Assembly: GCA_030590185.1 (NCBI GenBank)
Contig: JAUUZB010000080.1
Location: 1-9,268, forward strand
Source: Deltaproteobacteria bacterium
GTDB lineage: Bacteria > Myxococcota > XYA12-FULL-58-9 > JAUUZB01
Reading direction: 5' to 3'
Length of the DNA: 9,268 bases
A program made the translations under genes and the position numbers. Position 1 is the first letter of the stretch. Each line of letters opens with the position of its first letter. The notes under the pieces were generated by a model that was not told the DNA's origin, did no database searches, and saw only the letters and a program-made list of their open reading frames with translations. Below, piece after piece: positions 4,748 through 9,268 of the stretch.

Positions 4748-6922
4748 ATGACCCCGAAGATGATCTACCCGTGGCTCTGCGCCGCGTTGCTGGCCATGGT
4801 CGCAGGCACCGCCGCGGCCGGGACGTTGGATCCACAGACCGGTCGCATGACCCACGACGGCGACGTCGCGATCAGCTACGACAGCGCGGCGGCCTTCCCC
4901 GCCGAGCTCGCCCTGACGGTGAACGACGAGACCTTCACCCCGCTGGACCCGAGCGAGGTCGCCGGCATGTTCCAGTACGATACCACCGGCCTCCAGGGCG
5001 CCGCGGCCATGCGCTTCGGTGGCCAGGCGGCGTGGGCGACCTTCAACCCGGCGAGCTGGGGGCTCCAGCTCTCGGGTCGGCGGGTGGAGATGCGGGTGTG
5101 GCAGAAGCCCTGCGGCACCGAGGCATTGTTCGCCGTCAGCTGGCACACACCAGGGGAGACCAACCCCCTCTACGTGGGCATGACGAAGTTCGTGCCCACC
5201 GGCCGCGCCACCGACGACGGCTGGCGGGAGTGGAGCAGCGGCCCCCTCGATTTTTCCTGGGGGGGCGTCTTCGCTCCGGTGGAGATCGCGATCATCGATC
5301 TCCAGTTCATCGGAGCGATGTTCGGGACCCTCGCCAGCATCGACCCGGACGCCTGCACCATGATCGACGCCTTCGAGGTGTTCGACCTCGGACCCGCAGA
5401 GGTCCCGGCCGTGGCCTGCGACGTGCCGACCGCCGCGTCGGTCTGTGGTCCCCAGGGCGTCTGCGTCTTCGGGCGTTGCACCGATGGGTCGAGTGTCGTC
5501 AGCGTACCGCCCGCCGACGACGCCATCCGCGCCGATTACTTCAATCGCCGGAGCTTCGAGTATCGTACCTTTGAGGGGGGACGGATCCCCCAGACCCTGA
5601 TGCCGGACTTCCAGGCGACCCTCGCCGGGCTCATCGACGAGACGCCCACCCCCGCCGTTACCATCGCATTCAACAACGCCGTGTCGTCGCTCCGGGACGG
5701 ACACGCTTCTCCACCCACCCATCCCCGCCCGGCCAATTTCAGTCTCGGGATCTGCGCCCACCTGGGGGAGGCGGATCTGTTGCCGGGGGGCGGCCTCTTG
5801 CCCCTGGTGTTCTCCAAGGCCACCGACAACCCGGTTGCCACGCAACTCGAGCTCGGCGACGCCCTGGTGAGCATCGACGGTCTGGCGCCGCTGGAATGGG
5901 GGACTACCCGTGGGCTGGCCGTTGCCGGCGACCCGCGCAGTGCGGATATCGTGATCGCCTCCTGGTTGATCGACGCGGCCCTGGGCGCGGGCTCCACCTT
6001 GACCTTCAGCCGCTGCACCAACCCGCCGGCCACCCCGGATCCCTGTGACCCGGCCGACCTGCTCACCTTCGACGTCGACCTCGCTGCTCTGGTCGGCGAT
6101 CCCATCTGGACCAGCCTCGCTCCCGCCTGGATGATGGACTTCGATACCTGTGACTTCCGCTTCCAACGCGGGGTCACGGATCCCAACGTCAAGAGCTCCG
6201 ACTTTGCCGGTTTTGCCGACCAGGGTGGTATCCGCACGCTGCTGATCAACGCCGTGCCGGGCCGACCTGCCTGGGAGAACACCGTGTACGCGGCGCTCGA
6301 TCCGGCACCTGGCTTGCTGATCCTGGATCAACGTCTGGGCCATGGCGGCGCCATCACGTCGGTCGACCTGCTGGCGGGCATGTTGGTGGCCGAGGCGGAC
6401 TTTGATTCGATGCTCCTGCTGCCGTGGGTGGAGCGAACCTTTGATGACGGCCTGCGCGACACCTTCACGGCCTGCCCTAATTCGTATGTCGTCGACGAGA
6501 CCTGCGGCGCGAGTTTCGTCTGGACGCTGGGGGGTGAGGTTGATCTGGGCGCCGCGCGCGCCATCGCCGCGGACACGCCCCTGGCGATCCTGAATGCCAA
6601 CGACGTGTCTGGCAACGACTTCACCTCTCGCCTGCTGAGCTACCGCACGGGGCCGACCCGCATCTTCGGCAGCGCGGGGGCCATCCGCGGGGCCTATGGA
6701 GTGATTTGGTCGCTCCCCCGCCACCTGCACGAGTTCCTCGGCGGCTCCTTCCAAATCCACGACACGCTCTTCTCCAGCGATGGTGTCACCTACAGTGAGT
6801 TCGCCACGGGCCTGGGCGTGGAGCCTGATGAGGTGGTGTGGCAATCCCAGCGGGACATCCTCGCCGGGGTCGATACGGTGGTCGAGACGGCCCGGGCCTG
6901 GCTGCTGGCGGGGGTGTGGTGA
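4748..6922 (+). CDS. Secreted S41 (tricorn/CtpA-like) protease-family protein
   Basis: This 724-residue protein begins with a signal peptide (MTPKMIYPWLCAALLAMVAG, then TAAAG; cleavage near 24). Residues about 25-215 look like a beta-sandwich domain ending in MIDAFEVFDLG. A Cys-rich patch follows (CDVPTAASVCGPQGVCVFGRC, residues 224-233 and 234-244 region). The S41-like part runs from about 262: EYRTFEGG (271-278), LRDGHA (315-320) with His319 at the place of the tricorn-type His, a PDZ-like ELGDALVSIDG (368-378), GLLILDQRLGHGG (522-534), and NANDVSGNDF (616-625). Ser621 aligns with the S41 nucleophile in NKGTAS-type motifs. Arg647, in a GSAGAIRGAY stretch, falls about where CtpA has Lys, so it may be a tricorn-like Ser-His enzyme or an inactive relative. 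ATG 4748 is chosen for the signal peptide and GGAG at 4739-4742. Its stop overlaps the next gene's ATG by one base. Export is confident; protease activity is not. Confidence 0.75.
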   Translation: MTPKMIYPWLCAALLAMVAGTAAAGTLDPQTGRMTHDGDVAISYDSAAAFPAELALTVNDETFTPLDPSEVAGMFQYDTTGLQGAAAMRFGGQAAWATFNPASWGLQLSGRRVEMRVWQKPCGTEALFAVSWHTPGETNPLYVGMTKFVPTGRATDDGWREWSSGPLDFSWGGVFAPVEIAIIDLQFIGAMFGTLASIDPDACTMIDAFEVFDLGPAEVPAVACDVPTAASVCGPQGVCVFGRCTDGSSVVSVPPADDAIRADYFNRRSFEYRTFEGGRIPQTLMPDFQATLAGLIDETPTPAVTIAFNNAVSSLRDGHASPPTHPRPANFSLGICAHLGEADLLPGGGLLPLVFSKATDNPVATQLELGDALVSIDGLAPLEWGTTRGLAVAGDPRSADIVIASWLIDAALGAGSTLTFSRCTNPPATPDPCDPADLLTFDVDLAALVGDPIWTSLAPAWMMDFDTCDFRFQRGVTDPNVKSSDFAGFADQGGIRTLLINAVPGRPAWENTVYAALDPAPGLLILDQRLGHGGAITSVDLLAGMLVAEADFDSMLLLPWVERTFDDGLRDTFTACPNSYVVDETCGASFVWTLGGEVDLGAARAIAADTPLAILNANDVSGNDFTSRLLSYRTGPTRIFGSAGAIRGAYGVIWSLPRHLHEFLGGSFQIHDTLFSSDGVTYSEFATGLGVEPDEVVWQSQRDILAGVDTVVETARAWLLAGVW

Positions 6923-7842
6923 TGAGGCGAGACATGCACGATTCGCTTTGGCTCGAGGCCCGTCGCTGTTCGACCTGCCTGTTGCTGGTGGCCGGGGTTG
7001 CGCTGGTCGGTTGCAACGACGAGATCCCGGGCGGCGACGGCGGCGCGGGCGGGTTGGGTGGAATCGGGGGAATCGGGGGCACGGGCGGCGGTGGCGGTAT
7101 CGGCGGCCAAGGCGGCGGCGCGGGCGGGTTGGGTGGCCAAGGGGGCGGCGGCGTCCCGTTGCGCACCATGACCCGACACGAGTTGTTCGGGGAGATGCCG
7201 CTGACCAACCGCTTTCTGGATCCGCAATTCGCGCAGCTCGACGGCGTCGGCTGGCTGACGATCGCGGGGCAGGGGATGACCTTCGGCGGTTTCACCCGCT
7301 GGTTCACGCCCCACACGCCCTTGTCACAGCCGGCCCTGCGCATGCGTAGGGGATTGGTCCAGCAAAACCTCAGCGTATTGGGTGCGGCCAAGTCGGGCGA
7401 TGGCCCGATCGAGATCTCCGTCTGGCTAGGACGCCAGGCCACGGGCGAGGATCTGGCATTCAATGAAGTTGGCGCCCAACTGCTCGGCCTTTTTGCCGAC
7501 GGCAGCCAAGGTGCCCTCGACCTGGCCGCCGACGCCGGCGCAGCTGCCCAGGAGCTGGACGGCATCCACTGGCAACGCTTCGTCGCAGCTACCGATGACG
7601 GACCGCTGGGGTGGGCCTACCTCTTCATCGTGCAGACCAACAGCGAAGAGCTCTTGGTCACCTCACCGCTGCTGATCCGCCCGAGCGATAGTACATTCAG
7701 TGGAGTGGCATCGCTGCGACCCTTGGTCGAGCGGCGGCCCCTGCGCTCAAACGAGCGAATCGCTCTGGCCCTGGCGGCCGAGCAATCGCGGGACAGGTTG
7801 CAGCCGCCGGCGTCGCGACCGAAGCCATTCGGGGTGCGTTAG
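6922..7842 (+). CDS. Putative lipoprotein with poly-Gly linker, unknown function
   Basis: This 306-residue protein has a lipoprotein signal: a hydrophobic stretch CLLLVAGVALVG (19-30) and lipobox LVGC with Cys31 as the lipidation site. Two earlier cysteines (16 and 19) lie within the signal. After the short CNDEIP, residues 37-78 are almost pure Gly with Ala, Leu, Ile, Thr and Gln, which should act as a flexible tether. The rest (about 79-270) is a globular domain (NRFLDPQFAQLDGVGWLT, 96-113; PIEISVWLGR, 162-171; GWAYLFIVQT, 230-239; LLVTSPLLIRP, 244-254) with a beta-sandwich look; I do not recognise the family. A basic, Pro-rich tail ends it. The ATG overlaps the S41-type stop as TGATG, so the two are coupled and the products probably act together at the cell surface or in the periplasm. 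ATG at 6934 is a possible alternative start; the upstream Shine-Dalgarno is weak. Similar Gly-rich tethers are common in myxobacterial lipoproteins. Confidence 0.75.
   Translation: MRRDMHDSLWLEARRCSTCLLLVAGVALVGCNDEIPGGDGGAGGLGGIGGIGGTGGGGGIGGQGGGAGGLGGQGGGGVPLRTMTRHELFGEMPLTNRFLDPQFAQLDGVGWLTIAGQGMTFGGFTRWFTPHTPLSQPALRMRRGLVQQNLSVLGAAKSGDGPIEISVWLGRQATGEDLAFNEVGAQLLGLFADGSQGALDLAADAGAAAQELDGIHWQRFVAATDDGPLGWAYLFIVQTNSEELLVTSPLLIRPSDSTFSGVASLRPLVERRPLRSNERIALALAAEQSRDRLQPPASRPKPFGVR
7030..7155 (+). repeat. Gly-rich coding repeat in the lipoprotein gene
   Basis: A stretch of GGN codons encodes residues 37-78. It contains an identical 23-base segment at 7039-7061 and 7114-7136, spaced 75 bases (25 codons) apart and so in frame. 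This suggests growth by duplication or slippage in multiples of three, so linker length may vary among strains. Confidence 0.7.
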
Positions 7843-7855
7843 CGACCACACCGCG

Positions 7856-7873
7856 CCGCGCGACGCCGCGCGG
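7856..7873. other. GC-only hairpin between lipoprotein and antiporter genes
   Basis: CCGCGCG (7856-7862) and CGCGCGG (7867-7873) can pair as a seven-base stem with loop ACGC. No T-tract follows, so it is not a typical terminator. It lies three bases before the antiporter's Shine-Dalgarno (7876-7880) and could affect translation start or mRNA ends. In a sequence this GC-rich it may also be chance. Confidence 0.3.
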
Positions 7874-7875
7874 AC

Positions 7876-7880
7876 AGGAA
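7876..7880 (+). promoter_or_regulatory. Ribosome binding site for the antiporter gene
   Basis: AGGAA lies seven bases before GTG 7888. It sets this GTG as the start: the protein then begins directly with its first membrane helix, and no ATG is available until codon 55. Confidence 0.6.
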
Positions 7881-7887
7881 CCCCCTC

Positions 7888-9268
7888 GTGCACTTCTCCA
7901 TCGAGTTCATCCTCCTGTTTTCCGTGGCCAGCATCGTCGCGGTGGCGGCCCGGCGGATACGGATCCCCTACACCGCGGCCCTGGTCTTCACCGGCCTGGT
8001 GCTCGGCACCGCCCACGCCTTCGAGGTTCCACACCTGACCCAGGAGCTCATGTACGCGGTCTTCCTGCCGGGCCTGCTGTTCGAGGCGGCGTATCACTTG
8101 GATCTCAAGGACTACTGGTCCAACAAAATCGCCATCCACGCCCTGGCGGTTCCGGGGCTGCTGGTCGCCATCTTCCTCACCGCGGTCATCGTTGGCGCGG
8201 CCGCCGAGGGGTTTGGCCTGGTCGTCGGCTTCCTGCTCATCCACGGCATGGTGCTCGGCGCCATGGTCACGGAGACCGACCCCATCGCGGTGGTCGGCCT
8301 GTTCAAGAGCCTCGGCGCCCCCAAACGCCTGACGGTGCTGGTCGAGGGGGAGAGTCTGTTCAACGACGGCACTGCGGTGGTGGTCTTCACGGTGCTGGTC
8401 GCCGCGGTGATGGGCGGCAACCTATCGCTGGGATCGGCCTTGCTCGACTTCGTGCGCATCGTCGGCCTGGGCTTGATCGTCGGGCTGGTGGTCGGCTTCG
8501 CCACGGCACAGTTCATCCGGCGGGTGGATGATCCAACCGTGGAGATCACCCTGACGGTGATCGCCGCCTACGGCTCCTTCGTGCTGGCCGAGTATCTACA
8601 CGGCTCCGGCGTCATCGCCACCGTGGTCGCGGGCATGTTGTCCGGCAACTACGCGGCCCGCACCGGCATGCGGCCCTCGACGCGAATCGCGGTGCAGGCA
8701 TTCTGGGACTACTTCGTCTTCGCGCTCAACTCGATCGTCTTTTTATTGATCGGGTTTGAGGTCAACCTGGCATCGTTGTGGTCGACCTGGCCGCTGATCC
8801 TCGTGGCCTACGTGGCGGTGATGCTGTCCCGCTTCCTGGTGGTGTTCGTGATGTCCGGGTTCCTGCGCTTCACAAAGGAGCGCGTGCCCTGGTCCTGGAG
8901 CGGGGTGATCTGGTGGGCCGGGCTGCGCGGCGGGCTGTCGATGGTGTTGGCCCTAGGGCTGCCCGCGGATTTCCCACACCGCGAGGTGTTGATCAACATG
9001 ACCTTCGGCGTGGTGCTGCTCTCGATCCTGGGCCAGGGCCTCACCATGTCGCCGGTGATGCGCTGGCTCGGCCTGGCGAACAAGACTCCGGAGCGGCACC
9101 CGTACGAGCTGGAGCGCGGGCGATTTCTCGCGGCCAACGCCGCCCTGCGGGAGCTCGACGCCCTCGAGAAGGAGCACGCCACTCACCTCGACATCCTCGC
9201 CGCGCTCGAGAGCGACTATCACGGGCGCCTCGACGCTGCCGAGCGCCGGATCACCGAGCTGCACGACA
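7888..9268 (+). CDS. CPA1-family Na+/H+ antiporter (partial, 3' end outside window)
   Basis: The protein exchanges Na+ (or K+) for protons across the inner membrane. The 460 visible codons start with the hydrophobic VHFSIEFILLFSVASIVAVA and contain about 12 membrane segments up to residue 395. Family motifs are clear: FLPGLLFEAAYHLD (59-72), ETDPIAVVG (129-137) in the unwound helix, EGESLFNDGTAVVVF (153-167) with the ion-binding Asn159-Asp160 pair typical of electroneutral CPA1 antiporters, and GLRGGLSMVLAL (345-356) with Arg347. From about 398 a hydrophilic, Glu/Leu-rich cytoplasmic tail (ELERGRFLAANAALRELDAL and onward) looks helical, probably a coiled coil, and is cut by the window edge; it could be regulatory. 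GTG 7888 has AGGAA seven bases upstream. The gap to the lipoprotein gene is only 45 bases with no terminator, so co-transcription is possible, though the functions look unrelated. Confidence 0.93.
   Translation, partial: MHFSIEFILLFSVASIVAVAARRIRIPYTAALVFTGLVLGTAHAFEVPHLTQELMYAVFLPGLLFEAAYHLDLKDYWSNKIAIHALAVPGLLVAIFLTAVIVGAAAEGFGLVVGFLLIHGMVLGAMVTETDPIAVVGLFKSLGAPKRLTVLVEGESLFNDGTAVVVFTVLVAAVMGGNLSLGSALLDFVRIVGLGLIVGLVVGFATAQFIRRVDDPTVEITLTVIAAYGSFVLAEYLHGSGVIATVVAGMLSGNYAARTGMRPSTRIAVQAFWDYFVFALNSIVFLLIGFEVNLASLWSTWPLILVAYVAVMLSRFLVVFVMSGFLRFTKERVPWSWSGVIWWAGLRGGLSMVLALGLPADFPHREVLINMTFGVVLLSILGQGLTMSPVMRWLGLANKTPERHPYELERGRFLAANAALRELDALEKEHATHLDILAALESDYHGRLDAAERRITELHD

Noticed and set aside
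4511..6844. Very long open frame antisense to the S41-type gene (over 770 codons)
   Set aside because: It has no recognisable motifs, low-complexity composition, and is explained by high GC at third positions. The plus strand carries a signal peptide and S41-like motifs.

Overview
The window is GC-rich (roughly two thirds G+C by eye) and densely coded. It looks like a chromosomal segment of a Gram-negative bacterium, most likely Myxococcota or another deltaproteobacterial lineage. This rests on a large secreted S41-type protein with a short Cys-rich insert, a lipoprotein with a poly-Gly linker, and a small V4R/TIGR02265-like protein of a sort I associate with myxobacteria. The phylum assignment is inference only. 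No RNA gene, CRISPR array, transposase or integrase was seen.

Layout: two divergent transcription units meet at an intergenic region of 335 bases (4413-4747). Leftwards (minus strand, 4412 to beyond base 1) runs a five-gene operon: a small V4R/TIGR02265-like protein, a DUF1460 amidase-like NlpC/P60-fold protein, a family-2 glycosyltransferase with an extra N-terminal domain, a DUF4922 HIT-superfamily protein (GalT/Ap4A-phosphorylase-like), and a SpoIID/LytB-domain protein cut by the window edge. All four junctions are four-base NTGA overlaps (GTGA, ATGA, ATGA, GTGA), so the genes are almost certainly co-translated. Two products belong to peptidoglycan-cleaving families and two to nucleotide-sugar chemistry, and none of the five shows an export signal. 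I infer a cytoplasmic pathway that trims cell-wall-derived glycopeptides and re-uses or activates their sugars. This set is the best candidate in the window for an undescribed system.

Rightwards (plus strand) come a secreted S41/tricorn-like protein (4748-6922), a lipoprotein whose ATG overlaps its stop codon (6922-7842), and, after 45 bases, a CPA1-type Na+/H+ antiporter that starts at GTG and runs off the right edge.

The intergenic region is itself unusual. Next to the minus-strand start is an AT-rich patch with a good -35/-10 pair. It is overlaid by four GTAGT/ACTAC half-sites, including a 14-base perfect palindrome in the promoter spacer. Then come three tandem units of exactly 32-base period. 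Each folds into a hairpin with compensating stem changes and a conserved A/G mismatch, and the array is followed by an A8 tract. The hairpins lie in the probable 5' leader of the S41 gene.
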